In this document: positions 7,975 to 16,774 of the stretch, one piece after another
Layout of the letters: every line of letters starts with the position of its first letter
Numbering within the stretch: position 1 is the stretch's first letter
Source: Chthoniobacteraceae bacterium
GTDB lineage: Bacteria > Verrucomicrobiota > Verrucomicrobiia > Chthoniobacterales > Chthoniobacteraceae
Length of the DNA: 64,000 nucleotides
Direction of reading: 5' to 3'
Assembly: GCA_028293625.1 (NCBI GenBank)
Contig: JAQGOL010000030.1
Location: 124,001 to 188,000 of the forward strand
Translations under genes and position numbers: made by a program
The notes under the pieces: model-generated
The model's database searches: none
Told to the model about the DNA's origin: nothing
Seen by the model: the letters and a program-made list of their open reading frames with translations, nothing else

Positions 7975-9063
7975 ATGTCCGAAGCACCCGCCCTCAAGGA
8001 ACTGTTCAACGCCGCGCGGTTTCAACATATCGCGCATGAGCTCGCGGCGCTGCATCCGGGCTTCGATGCCGCGCGCTTTCTTGAACTTTCCCTCGCGGAA
8101 ATGGAGGAGCTCAGCCTCATGCAAAGACTGCGCCGCATGACGGAAAGCCTTCACGCCACGCTTCCCGCCGATTACCGCAAAACAGTCGCGATCCTGCGCC
8201 AGTTGGCTCCGCGCATTAACCGCGGATTTGTCACGCTCGTGCTTCCCGATTATACAGCGCTTTACGGCCTCGACGATTTCCAGGCTTCCATGGACGCCCT
8301 GAAATTCTTCACCCCATTCGGCTCCTCGGAATTCGCCATCCGCGAGTTTTTACGGCGCGACCTCTCCCGCACCCTGGCGGTGATGGAAACCTGGTCGCGC
8401 GACCCGGATGAAGCAGTCCGCCGCCTGGCGAGCGAGGGAAGCCGCCCGCGTCTGCCGTGGTCGTTTCGGATTGAAGCGCTCGTGGCGGATCCTACGCCGG
8501 TCGTTGTCATCCTGGAAAATCTCAAAGCCGATCCGAGCCTGTATGTGCGCAAATCGGTGGCCAATCATCTGAACGATATCACCAAGGATCATCCGGATTG
8601 GGTCCTCGATCGCCTGGAAAAATGGCCGCTTAACAACCCGCATACCGCGTGGATCGTCAAACACGCCTTGCGCACCCTGATTAAAAAAGGGAATCAACGC
8701 GCCCTGGCAATCATCGGCGCCGGAGAGGAACCAGAAGTGCTCATCCACGGCTTTAAAGTTAAGCCGCGCGAGATCAGACTGGGCGACCGGATCACCCTTT
8801 CTTTTTGCCTGGAATCAACGTCGCAAAAACCGCAGCGGCTCGTTGTCGATTACGTCGTCCATTACGTTAAAAAATCGGGCATTACCTCGGGCAAAGTCTT
8901 CAAGCTCAAAGAGTTCACACTCGGCGCCGGGGAATCACTCTCCATCGCGCGCAGCCAGAGCATTCGCGATTTTACCACGCGCCTGCACCACCCGGGACGC
9001 CATGAGGTGGACGTGGTTATTAATGGCAAAAGCGTGGCCCGGGATTTCTTTCAGCTCGGTTAA
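7975..9063 (+). CDS. AlkC-like DNA alkylation repair protein (HEAT-like repeats plus beta-rich C-terminus)
   Basis: A 362-residue protein resembling the AlkC branch of HEAT-like-repeat DNA glycosylases, which excise 3-methyl-purines without base flipping. Helical repeats fill about residues 1-255, with the family-like stretches LYVRKSVANHLND, PHTAWIVKHALRTL and the aromatic/acidic PWSFRIEAL. The last ~110 residues switch to alternating beta-strand patterns, matching the Ig-like C-terminal domain known in one AlkC subset. ATG 7975 is preferred over an upstream ATG inside nagA. Its position behind nagBA has no clear functional reason. Substrate range is not predictable here. Confidence 0.75.
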   Translation: MSEAPALKELFNAARFQHIAHELAALHPGFDAARFLELSLAEMEELSLMQRLRRMTESLHATLPADYRKTVAILRQLAPRINRGFVTLVLPDYTALYGLDDFQASMDALKFFTPFGSSEFAIREFLRRDLSRTLAVMETWSRDPDEAVRRLASEGSRPRLPWSFRIEALVADPTPVVVILENLKADPSLYVRKSVANHLNDITKDHPDWVLDRLEKWPLNNPHTAWIVKHALRTLIKKGNQRALAIIGAGEEPEVLIHGFKVKPREIRLGDRITLSFCLESTSQKPQRLVVDYVVHYVKKSGITSGKVFKLKEFTLGAGESLSIARSQSIRDFTTRLHHPGRHEVDVVINGKSVARDFFQLG

Positions 9064-9199
9064 GATCGGGTTTGCTGAAAAATTGACAGGCTTGGACGTC
9101 GTGCTGGCGCCCAATTGCGCTTCCCCGTTTGTACACGCCTTGTTTGCACTTGCCTCGCCAAAGAAGGGTGCGCGATAGTCCGCCTCTTTTTTCTTACAC

Positions 9200-10492
9200 A
9201 TGCAGCAATTCCGAATAGGAATCGAGGGAATGGGGAATTTCGGGGCGGGTGTTTTTAAGCACCTGACGCAAAATCGTGCCCTTCTGCGGGAACGACTCGG
9301 CTACGAAATGTCGATCGGCAAAATCGCCGTGCGCGATCTCGGGCGCGACCGCGGGGTCGATGTGCCGCCGCAATTGCTCACCACCAACTGGCGTGAACTC
9401 CTGGATGATTCGTCCACGCAGATCATCGTCGAGTTGATGGGCCAAAAAGAAGAGAGCCTCGAGCTCATTCTCGGCGCGATCGAACGCAAAAAAATCGTCG
9501 TGACCGGCAACAAGGCGCTCCTGGCCGAGCACGGCAAAGAGATCTTCGAATCCGCGTTTGCGCATAAGGTGCCCGTCTTTTTCGAGGCGGCGGTTGGCGG
9601 TGGAATCCCGATCATCAAATCGATCCGGGAAGCGTTTATTGCCAATCATATCCAATCCGTGCACGGCATCGTGAACGGGACCAGCAATTACATTCTCACC
9701 CGGATGACGGAGGCGGGACTTGGCTTTAAAGAAGCGCTGGCTGAAGCGCAGGCCGCCGGTTACGCCGAGGCCGATCCGGCTCTTGACGTCAATGGCGGCG
9801 ATGCGGCCCATAAAGCGATCATCCTTGCCTCGCTCGCGTACGGCTTCTGGGTGCCGCCCGAGAAGGTTTTCGTTGAAGGCATCGAAAACATCAGCGCGAG
9901 CGACATCTGTTTTGCCCGCCAATTCGGCTACCGGATCAAATTGCTCGCGATCTTAAAAGCTAATGAAGGCGAGATTGAAGTGCGCGTGCATCCGACCCTG
10001 ATTCCCGAATCGCATGTGCTCGCGAGCGTCAACGGCGTCTTTAATGCGATGGCGGTCAAAGGCGACGTTGTCGGTGAATCGCTCTTTTACGGACGCGGCG
10101 CCGGCCAGGATGCCACTTCGAGCGCGGTCATCAGCGACATCGTGGAAGCGGCCGACGCATTGCAATCGCCGCGGCGCAATCTTGGGTTCATGCCGCACGG
10201 GCTCTATGGGACCTGCAAGCCGATCGATCAGATCGTTTCGGAATATTATTTGCGGCTCACCGTGGACGATCGGCCCGGCGTCATCGCACAGGTTGCAGGC
10301 ATCCTGGGAGCGCTTAACATTGGCATCTCCTCCATTCTTCAACCCGAAGCAGCCGAGGGCGAAATCGTCTCCCTTGTGCTGATGATCCATCGGGCCACCA
10401 ACTCACAAATGACCGCCGCGCTCGCCCAGATGGAAGCGCTTGAGTGCGTCAAAAAGCAGCCGCGAATGATTCGCGTCGAACATTTCTCATGA
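9200..10492 (+). CDS. hom: Homoserine dehydrogenase with C-terminal ACT domain
   Basis: Reduces aspartate semialdehyde to homoserine, the branch point to threonine and methionine. The 430-residue product has the nucleotide-binding GIEGMGNFG loop (7-15), the catalytic-domain signature VNGTSNYIL, the [20 protein letters not shown] region and an ACT domain from about residue 348 ([15 protein letters not shown]), the usual site of threonine feedback control. Its stop overlaps the thrC start as ATGA, so the two are coupled. Confidence 0.96.
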   Translation: MQQFRIGIEGMGNFGAGVFKHLTQNRALLRERLGYEMSIGKIAVRDLGRDRGVDVPPQLLTTNWRELLDDSSTQIIVELMGQKEESLELILGAIERKKIVVTGNKALLAEHGKEIFESAFAHKVPVFFEAAVGGGIPIIKSIREAFIANHIQSVHGIVNGTSNYILTRMTEAGLGFKEALAEAQAAGYAEADPALDVNGGDAAHKAIILASLAYGFWVPPEKVFVEGIENISASDICFARQFGYRIKLLAILKANEGEIEVRVHPTLIPESHVLASVNGVFNAMAVKGDVVGESLFYGRGAGQDATSSAVISDIVEAADALQSPRRNLGFMPHGLYGTCKPIDQIVSEYYLRLTVDDRPGVIAQVAGILGALNIGISSILQPEAAEGEIVSLVLMIHRATNSQMTAALAQMEALECVKKQPRMIRVEHFS

Positions 10493-11580
10493 TTTTCCGC
10501 CCGCTCAATGACCGTGGCGTCATCGCCCGCTGGCAGCAATACCTGCCAGTCAGTGACGCCACTCCCTTTGTTTCCCTCAATGAAGGAAGCACGCCGCTTA
10601 TTCATTCCCCCAAGCTCAGCGCCAAGGTCGGCCGCGGCTGCGAGTTCTATATCAAATACGAGGGATTAAATCCCACCGGCTCCTTTAAGGATCGCGGAAT
10701 GACGGTTGCCATTTCAAAAGCGATTGAAGAAGGCGCCGAAGCCGTCATTTGCGCTTCCACCGGGAACACCTCCGCAGCGGCGGCTGCTTATGCCGCCCGC
10801 GCCGGCATTACCTGCGTGGTCCTCTTGCCCGCCGGCAAGATCGCGTTTGGCAAATTGGCCCAGGCCTTTATGTATGGAGCCAAGGTCGTCGCCATCGACG
10901 GCAATTTCGACGACGCGCTCCGGCTGGTCCGTGAAATTGGCGAGACCGAACCAATCGCCATCGTCAACTCCATCAACCCATACCGGCTTCAAGGTCAGAA
11001 AACCGCCGCGTTCGAAATTATTGAAGAACTGGGCGACGCGCCTGACTTCCACGTCCTGCCGGTGGGCAACGCCGGCAACATCAGCGCCTATTGGATGGGC
11101 TACCAGGAGTTTCATCAGCTTGGAAAAGCGAGCCGCGCACCGCGCATGATCGGTTTCCAGGCCTCCGGTTCAGCGCCGATCTTCCACAATAAGGTGATTG
11201 AAAATCCCGACACGATTGCCACCGCGATCCGCATCGGCAATCCGGCGAGTTGGGAATACGCGACCGCGGCCGTGACCAACAGCAACGGCGCCATCGACAT
11301 CGTCACCGACGAGGAAATTCTCTCCGCGCAGATGTGGCTGGCTTCCAACGAAGGGATCTACGTCGAGCCCGCCAGCGCCGCGGGGATCGCCGGCATCTTC
11401 AAGTCGCTCGATCCGGCGCGTGCCGCCGAGCGGCGTTTTCCCGAGATCCCCGAAGGGAGCCGTATTGTCTGCACCGTCACCGGCCATGGATTAAAAGATC
11501 CCGATGTCGCCAAGGAACAGTGCGGCAGCGTTATTCCGGCCCCCGCGGAAAAAAATGAGATCCTTCGCCGCCTGACATAA
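10489..11580 (+). CDS. thrC: Threonine synthase ThrC
   Basis: PLP enzyme converting O-phosphohomoserine to threonine. The 363-residue, short bacterial form carries the PLP lysine in [11 protein letters not shown] (Lys67), the [10 protein letters not shown] phosphate loop and a second glycine-rich loop [13 protein letters not shown] 10489 overlaps the hom TGA (ATGA). A frame extension upstream lies inside hom and is not conserved. The next gene begins 89 nt downstream. Confidence 0.96.
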   Translation: MIFRPLNDRGVIARWQQYLPVSDATPFVSLNEGSTPLIHSPKLSAKVGRGCEFYIKYEGLNPTGSFKDRGMTVAISKAIEEGAEAVICASTGNTSAAAAAYAARAGITCVVLLPAGKIAFGKLAQAFMYGAKVVAIDGNFDDALRLVREIGETEPIAIVNSINPYRLQGQKTAAFEIIEELGDAPDFHVLPVGNAGNISAYWMGYQEFHQLGKASRAPRMIGFQASGSAPIFHNKVIENPDTIATAIRIGNPASWEYATAAVTNSNGAIDIVTDEEILSAQMWLASNEGIYVEPASAAGIAGIFKSLDPARAAERRFPEIPEGSRIVCTVTGHGLKDPDVAKEQCGSVIPAPAEKNEILRRLT

Positions 11581-11669
11581 CACGGGCCACCTCCTTCCGT
11601 CTCCCCCACCCTCAACCTCCGCATCGTTGACATCGCCCAACGCGGCTACGATGCTCCGCCCCTTTCGCC

Positions 11670-13451
11670 ATGAATTTGCCCTATAGCTGGATTGACTGCG
11701 CCTCTTGGGAACTCGATTTCTTTTCCCTGCCACACCGGATTCCGTGGCCAAACGACGTGGCTCCCGAGGTTGCCACAAACGATCCGTTTGAACTCGAACA
11801 TCTGGTGACCGCCATTGAACTGATGGGACCGGAAGCCGAACAGCCATGGAAAGGATTCGCGGAAGCCTCCCATTTTTTCGAACCGCTCAGTGAAGCGCTC
11901 GAAGACTCCGAGATCGCCAATGCGCGCAACCTGCTCAACCAGATTGAAGCGGTTCATCCGGGCACTTCGTTCCGGCTTTTTCACGAAGCGTATATTGCCC
12001 GCCACGAAGGACGTCTTGAGGACGCGATTGGCCTTTACAAACAAGCCGTCGAGAAAACGCCCGGCGTGCTCGATATCTGGAAAAACCTCGGGGTGCTTCT
12101 CGGAATGACAGGACATCGCGATGAAGCGGTCGCCGCATTCCGCAAAATTCTCGCCACGGCGCCCAGCGATCATACCGCCCTTGAAGGGCTTGCCCAATTG
12201 CGCGAGCTCGTAAAACTGATCCGCGATCCAAACGATCCGAAATCAGCCATGTATGTCGAGATCCCGACATTCCGCCAGATGGCCACCAATCAGATCACCA
12301 ATCTCGCGCAGGATCCCGATCAGCTGCTGGCTTACGGCGAGGAACTGTTCCGCGGTGGAATCGTGCCCGACGTCGGATTGGCAGCTCTTGAAGCGGCCCG
12401 CACAGCCCGCCCGGATCATCCGCGCACCATTTTTGCGGTCGCTTCGGCCTACCGCACAATGGGCCGTTTGGAAGAGGCGCACGCCTCCATCACACAGCTT
12501 ACTCAACTTCTTCCGGACAACGCCGAAGCCTATTTCCATCTCGCGCAGGTCAACAACGCGATGGGCAATCCGGAAGCCGAACGCGCCGCGCTGACCCGCA
12601 CCCTGGAGTTAAATCCAAACGTGCAATCGGCCCTGGGCATCTGGTTTGAACTCAAGCCAGGCGAACACGATCCCAAAAAGGAACAGCAACTCGTAGAGTT
12701 CGCCGAGGAACGCAAATCGTGGATGGCGTTTGTGCTCGCCAGCGCGCTTTGCCGCGAGCGCGGCGATTTCCCACGGGCCGTGCGGTGGGCCGAACGCGCT
12801 GTTGAAATTGAACCTGAATCCGAGGAAGCGCTCCTCCATTTGACGGCCATCATTGGCGATGCGCGGGACATCCAGAAGCTGGCGAGCGCGGTCAAACCGA
12901 AAGTCGATAGCGGCAAGTTCTCCAAACGCCTCGACTGGAATTACGCCCATGTGCTTCGCCAGCTGGGCCTCACTAACGACGCTGTTCACGTGCTGCGCAA
13001 AGCGGCGGCCACCGAAGGCGCCCCTGAAGATTTCAAAGCCGCCTGTTCGACTTCCCTTGAAGCCTGGGGCGGCCTGCTCGCCGGCACCAATGTGCCGCTT
13101 GAAGTCCATGAATCCGGCGTGCTCCTGCGCGATGTGCTCCTGAGACTCGAAGACGATGACGGCGGCGTGATCCTCAATGCCGGTTCGCAAACCCCGGCCC
13201 AAGGCGTCTTCCCGTGGCGCGCCAATGCTTCGGAAACGAGCGTCACGTTGCAGCAGGGTCAGACCGGCAGCGCGGTTGCACCCCGCAGCCTTGGCGAATT
13301 TAAAGTTGGCAGTATCCAGATCACCCCGGGCGAACCGGCCACGATCGAGTGCCACCTCACGGCCCTGCCAGATGGTGCGTTGCATTTCCGCGCGGCACAA
13401 AACGGCAAACGCCTGCAAGTGGGATGGGCGCCTCCGCGCCTGGTGGCTTAA
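11670..13451 (+). CDS. TPR protein with C-terminal Hsp70 substrate-binding-like beta domain
   Basis: A 593-residue protein with no signal peptide or membrane helix. TPR-type helix pairs are clear at about residues 106-175 (e.g. EGRLEDAIGLYKQAVEKTPG) and about 245-320, with weaker ones between and after. From about residue 484 the character changes to beta strands: LLRDVLL, a GG turn, SLGEF at 540-544 and PDGALHFRA align in order and spacing with the DnaK substrate-binding beta domain (LLLLDV, SLGQF, DGILHVSA). No Hsp70 ATPase domain is present. It sits between thrC and lysC, 15 nt before lysC, so it is probably cotranscribed with threonine biosynthesis. The TPR call is secure; the Hsp70-like domain is inferred by eye. 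Confidence 0.75.
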   Translation: MNLPYSWIDCASWELDFFSLPHRIPWPNDVAPEVATNDPFELEHLVTAIELMGPEAEQPWKGFAEASHFFEPLSEALEDSEIANARNLLNQIEAVHPGTSFRLFHEAYIARHEGRLEDAIGLYKQAVEKTPGVLDIWKNLGVLLGMTGHRDEAVAAFRKILATAPSDHTALEGLAQLRELVKLIRDPNDPKSAMYVEIPTFRQMATNQITNLAQDPDQLLAYGEELFRGGIVPDVGLAALEAARTARPDHPRTIFAVASAYRTMGRLEEAHASITQLTQLLPDNAEAYFHLAQVNNAMGNPEAERAALTRTLELNPNVQSALGIWFELKPGEHDPKKEQQLVEFAEERKSWMAFVLASALCRERGDFPRAVRWAERAVEIEPESEEALLHLTAIIGDARDIQKLASAVKPKVDSGKFSKRLDWNYAHVLRQLGLTNDAVHVLRKAAATEGAPEDFKAACSTSLEAWGGLLAGTNVPLEVHESGVLLRDVLLRLEDDDGGVILNAGSQTPAQGVFPWRANASETSVTLQQGQTGSAVAPRSLGEFKVGSIQITPGEPATIECHLTALPDGALHFRAAQNGKRLQVGWAPPRLVA

Positions 13452-13466
13452 TCAGCCGATTTTTCA

Positions 13467-14684
13467 ATGGCACTCATTGTCCAAAAATACGGCGGCACCT
13501 CGGTTGGCACCCCGGAACGCATCTTAAACGTCGCGCGCCGGGTCATTGCCACCAAGGATGCCGGCAACCAGGTCGTTGTCGTCGTCTCAGCCATGAGCGG
13601 CGCAACCGATTCGCTCATCAAGCTTGCGAAAGAAATCTCCCCCAATCCAAGCGAACGCGAGCTGGATGTTCTGCTCTCCACGGGCGAACAGACCACGATT
13701 GCGCTTACGGCCATGGCGATGAATTCTTTGGGCTGCAAAGCGGTTTCCATGACCGGCGCCCAGGCCGGCATCGTCACGGACGGTTTTCATACCAAAGCCA
13801 AGATCGCCAATATCGAGCCGAGGCAGATCCACAGTCATCTTGATGATGGCAATGTGGTGATCGTGGCCGGATTCCAGGGCGAGACCAGCGAAGGCCACAT
13901 CACCACGCTTGGACGCGGCGGCAGCGACCTGACCGCCATCGCCATTGCCTCGGCGATCGAAGCCGATCTCTGCCAGATCTTTACCGATGTCGATGGCGTC
14001 TACACTTGCGACCCGCGCATTGTGCCGACCGCCAGGAAGATCGACGAAATCTGCTACGACGAGATGCTTGAGATGGCCTCCAGCGGCTCCAAAGTCATGC
14101 AATCGCGTTCCGTCGAGTTCGCCAAAAAATACGGCGTGCTCTTTGAAGTGCGCAGCAGCTTCAATCAGAACCCAGGAACCCTCGTTCAGGAAGAGACTAA
14201 AGATATGGAACACGTCGTCGTCCGCGGACTCAGCGTCGAAAAAAATCAGGCAAAAGTGACCATCACCAACGTGCCCGATCGTCCCGGCACGGCGGCCCGG
14301 ATTTTCACGACCCTGGCGACCACCGGTGTGATCATCGACATGATCGTGCAGAATGTGAGCACTGCCGGAACGACCGACATTTCATTTACGCTCAACAAAG
14401 ATGAGCTGCCCAAAGTGGAAGCAAGCCTTGCCAGCGTGATCATCGAGATCGGCGCCGCGGCATTGATTGCCACGCAAGGGGTTGCCAAGCTCAGCGTGGT
14501 TGGAATCGGCATGCGCTCGCATAGCGGTGTCGCAGCCAAGCTTTTTGAAGCGTTGAGCAATGCCGGAATCAATATCCAGATGATTTCCACCAGCGAAATC
14601 AAGACCGCCGTGATCCTGGATGAATCCAAGATCACCGAGGCCGCCAACGTCGTCCACGCCGCATTCGGCCTGGATAAAAGCTAA
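13467..14684 (+). CDS. lysC: Aspartate kinase (LysC type)
   Basis: Phosphorylates aspartate, the first step of the Lys/Thr/Met pathway. The 405-residue monofunctional enzyme starts with the kinase signature VQKYGGTSVG, carries TLGRGGSDLTA and the TDVDGVYTCDPR nucleotide loop, and ends in two ACT domains (about 265-405) of the feedback-regulated class; NVPDRPGTAARIF marks the first. It ends the hom-thrC-TPR-lysC array. No internal start for a beta subunit was examined in detail. Confidence 0.96.
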   Translation: MALIVQKYGGTSVGTPERILNVARRVIATKDAGNQVVVVVSAMSGATDSLIKLAKEISPNPSERELDVLLSTGEQTTIALTAMAMNSLGCKAVSMTGAQAGIVTDGFHTKAKIANIEPRQIHSHLDDGNVVIVAGFQGETSEGHITTLGRGGSDLTAIAIASAIEADLCQIFTDVDGVYTCDPRIVPTARKIDEICYDEMLEMASSGSKVMQSRSVEFAKKYGVLFEVRSSFNQNPGTLVQEETKDMEHVVVRGLSVEKNQAKVTITNVPDRPGTAARIFTTLATTGVIIDMIVQNVSTAGTTDISFTLNKDELPKVEASLASVIIEIGAAALIATQGVAKLSVVGIGMRSHSGVAAKLFEALSNAGINIQMISTSEIKTAVILDESKITEAANVVHAAFGLDKS

Positions 14685-14729
14685 TCCGGCGCGCGCTCTT
14701 GCCAGCTCCAGATGGTTCAGCAGGCCAAA

Positions 14730-15983
14730 CTAAAGCTGGCCTTCAACCGGAGTCTGGACTGCCTGGATTGGTTTTTCAATAAGCGAGCCGTGCTTGAGGT
14801 TTTCCTCTGTCATTGGTTCGGCCAATGCGCGGTCACGCCTGAATAACACGGCTTGTTCCGCGGCGAAGTTCCTGTCGAGCACGTCGAAGTTCGCTTCGTC
14901 ATTCAGATGCAGCGAGCGCGAGTCGAAATTGGCTGATCCCACGGAAACAAAGAGTCCGTCCGCGATGAGCAGCTTGCAGTGGATCATCGTCGGCTTGTAT
15001 TCGTAAATCCTGATGCCGGCCGAAAGCAGCTTTGCCCACCGTTTGTGCGAAGCGCGCCGAACCGCTTTCTGATCGATGTGTTCGCCCGGCACGATGATTT
15101 CAATCTTCACCCCCCGGTTGGCGGCCGCGATTAGCGCGTTGAGCAGGCGCTCTGAAGGAACAAAGTAGGCGTTTTCTATCAGCAACGATTCACGGGCCGA
15201 TGCAATGGCCAGCTCATACATGAGCGGCACGGAATAGCGGCCCTTATGCGGGGCGCTGTAAAAGACATTCCCTGCTATGGTTCCCGCGGAAGGAAGCGGC
15301 GGGAAATAGTCCGGCCCGAATAACAATTCGTGGCGTGACGCCATCCAGTTCTCAATAAACGCTCCCTGGATTTGAGCGACAGCGGGGCCTTCAATACGGT
15401 AATGCGAATCCCGCCAATGTTCGGGTGACTGCGCATTGCCGCTCCACTGATCCGCGATGCCAACGCCACCTATAAAGGCAACTTTGCCATCAATCACAAG
15501 CAGCTTGCGATGGGTCCGGTTATTGTAACGGCGGACATCGAGCGCGAAGATAGGATGATACTTCACGATCTGCACCCCGGCCGTTTCCATCATTGAATGG
15601 TAAACGCGTGATTTCTTTGCGCCATGCGCATCGAGGATCAGATGAACCTTCACCCCCGCGCGCGCTCTTTCGGCAAAGGCCTCGGCGAAAGCTTTGGGCA
15701 CATCGCCCTTTTCAAAGACAAACGTCTCAAAGGTGATCGTCTTTTTTGCCCCGCGGATCGCGGCAAGCATGGATGGAAAGATCTGGTCGCCGTTTACAAG
15801 GGTCGTTACACGATTGCCACCGACCACGCCGCTTCCAATAATACTTCCAATCGCCTGCCGGAAATCAGGATCCCTGATGCGCGAGTTGGGCGGCAGCGGA
15901 TCTTCGAGAAGCTTGGGCGTTGTGCACGCCGGAAAAATGGAGCTGATTGCAATCAACGCGATTGCTGCCGTCCGGATGTCCAT
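14730..15983 (-). CDS. Phospholipase D-family protein (cardiolipin synthase-like), probable lipoprotein
   Basis: A 417-residue protein with two HKD motifs, HRKLLVIDG (His158, Lys160) and HCKLLIADG (His335, Lys337), the latter followed by GSANFDSRS. This arrangement is typical of bacterial cardiolipin synthases and related phosphatidyltransferases or phosphodiesterases. The N-terminus is hydrophobic and ends in FPAC at residue 20, a plausible though imperfect lipobox; classical ClsA has two membrane helices instead. It is convergent with lysC (45 nt apart) and 24 nt downstream of the DUF5329 gene on the same strand. Confidence 0.85.
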   Translation of the reverse strand: MDIRTAAIALIAISSIFPACTTPKLLEDPLPPNSRIRDPDFRQAIGSIIGSGVVGGNRVTTLVNGDQIFPSMLAAIRGAKKTITFETFVFEKGDVPKAFAEAFAERARAGVKVHLILDAHGAKKSRVYHSMMETAGVQIVKYHPIFALDVRRYNNRTHRKLLVIDGKVAFIGGVGIADQWSGNAQSPEHWRDSHYRIEGPAVAQIQGAFIENWMASRHELLFGPDYFPPLPSAGTIAGNVFYSAPHKGRYSVPLMYELAIASARESLLIENAYFVPSERLLNALIAAANRGVKIEIIVPGEHIDQKAVRRASHKRWAKLLSAGIRIYEYKPTMIHCKLLIADGLFVSVGSANFDSRSLHLNDEANFDVLDRNFAAEQAVLFRRDRALAEPMTEENLKHGSLIEKPIQAVQTPVEGQL

Positions 15984-16007
15984 AAGGGGGAAGATGAAGA
16001 AACTGGC

Positions 16008-16376
16008 CTACTTCGCGTCGTTCTCTTTCAGGCGCGCCGTAAGGTATGCCCCCGCCTCGACTACTTTTCCGTCAGACATCTTGATCTGATACTTCTTCCC
16101 CGACAAATACGATTGCGAAGCGCAAAGCTGAATGAAATCCTCCGCGGTTTTTACCTTGTCGCCGGCTTTAGCCAATTTCATCCGCAGATGGGATCCCGCT
16201 TCCGAGGCGCCGTATTCACTGCCGTTTCTGATGAACTTGGCGCCCTTCAAGCCTTCGAGCGTTTTAACCAATGATTCAATGCGGACGTTTTCCTTTTGGT
16301 CGCGCGCCTGCACGGGAAGTGCGAAGGCGAATAGGATGACGGTAAAAATACAAAGTCGTAAGAGGCGCATGATCAT
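16008..16376 (-). CDS. Secreted DUF5329-family protein
   Basis: About 122 residues: a cleavable-looking signal peptide (LLRLCIFTVILFAFALPVQA) followed by a small helical domain containing FIRNGSEYGASEAGSHLRMKL and KTAEDFIQLCASQSYLSGK, which are the hallmarks of DUF5329. The function of the family is not known. Starts at 16376 and 16370 both suit the signal peptide; the upstream extension to 16481 does not look coding. It is probably cotranscribed with the PLD-family gene downstream. Confidence 0.75.
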   Translation of the reverse strand: MIMRLLRLCIFTVILFAFALPVQARDQKENVRIESLVKTLEGLKGAKFIRNGSEYGASEAGSHLRMKLAKAGDKVKTAEDFIQLCASQSYLSGKKYQIKMSDGKVVEAGAYLTARLKENDAK

Positions 16377-16440
16377 AGGAAAAAGAGGCGGCGCATTGCG
16401 CTGATCGGCTAAGCAGGGTCCGGAAAAACGAATTTGGAAA

Positions 16441-16641
16441 TCAGGGATTTGCCTCTTCGTTGATCGCGAAGACAACAGCACCGATGATTGCGGATCCGAA
16501 GAAGAGAAGGAAGCCTAGAGGTAACATAGTACGGGGATCTTTAGCAGGGTCAGTGCCATCCGCTGCTTCCCCCCCGAAAAACGGCCTCAGTGTCCATTCC
16601 CGTGTCCGCATCCACGACACAGGCGTCTCGGATCGTATCAT
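16441..16641 (-). CDS. Possible small single-pass membrane protein
   Basis: A 66-codon ORF whose last third forms one clean hydrophobic helix (LGFLLFFGSAIIGAVVFAI) followed by NEEANP; the N-terminal half is polar with PFFGGEAADGTDP. The frame continues upstream to 16908, but that part overlaps cysI on the other strand and looks non-coding. It ends 64 nt before the DUF5329 start on the same strand. I do not recognise it; support is only the helix and its fit in the gap. Confidence 0.35.
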   Translation of the reverse strand: MIRSETPVSWMRTREWTLRPFFGGEAADGTDPAKDPRTMLPLGFLLFFGSAIIGAVVFAINEEANP

Positions 16642-16774
16642 TTCAAACACGCGTAGTGCGCGTAGTGGGAGGAAAAACGACCGGATCCCGAGTGAACTCG
16701 GCGCCTCTGCATGAACCTCTTGTGAAGACGGGCTTGTCGAGTGGCCGGATTCAATCCAAAACCTTCGCCTTCCA

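Noticed and set aside
12609-13418. Minus-strand ORF opposite the TPR gene
   Set aside because: No domain and no initiation context; the plus strand has TPR repeats.
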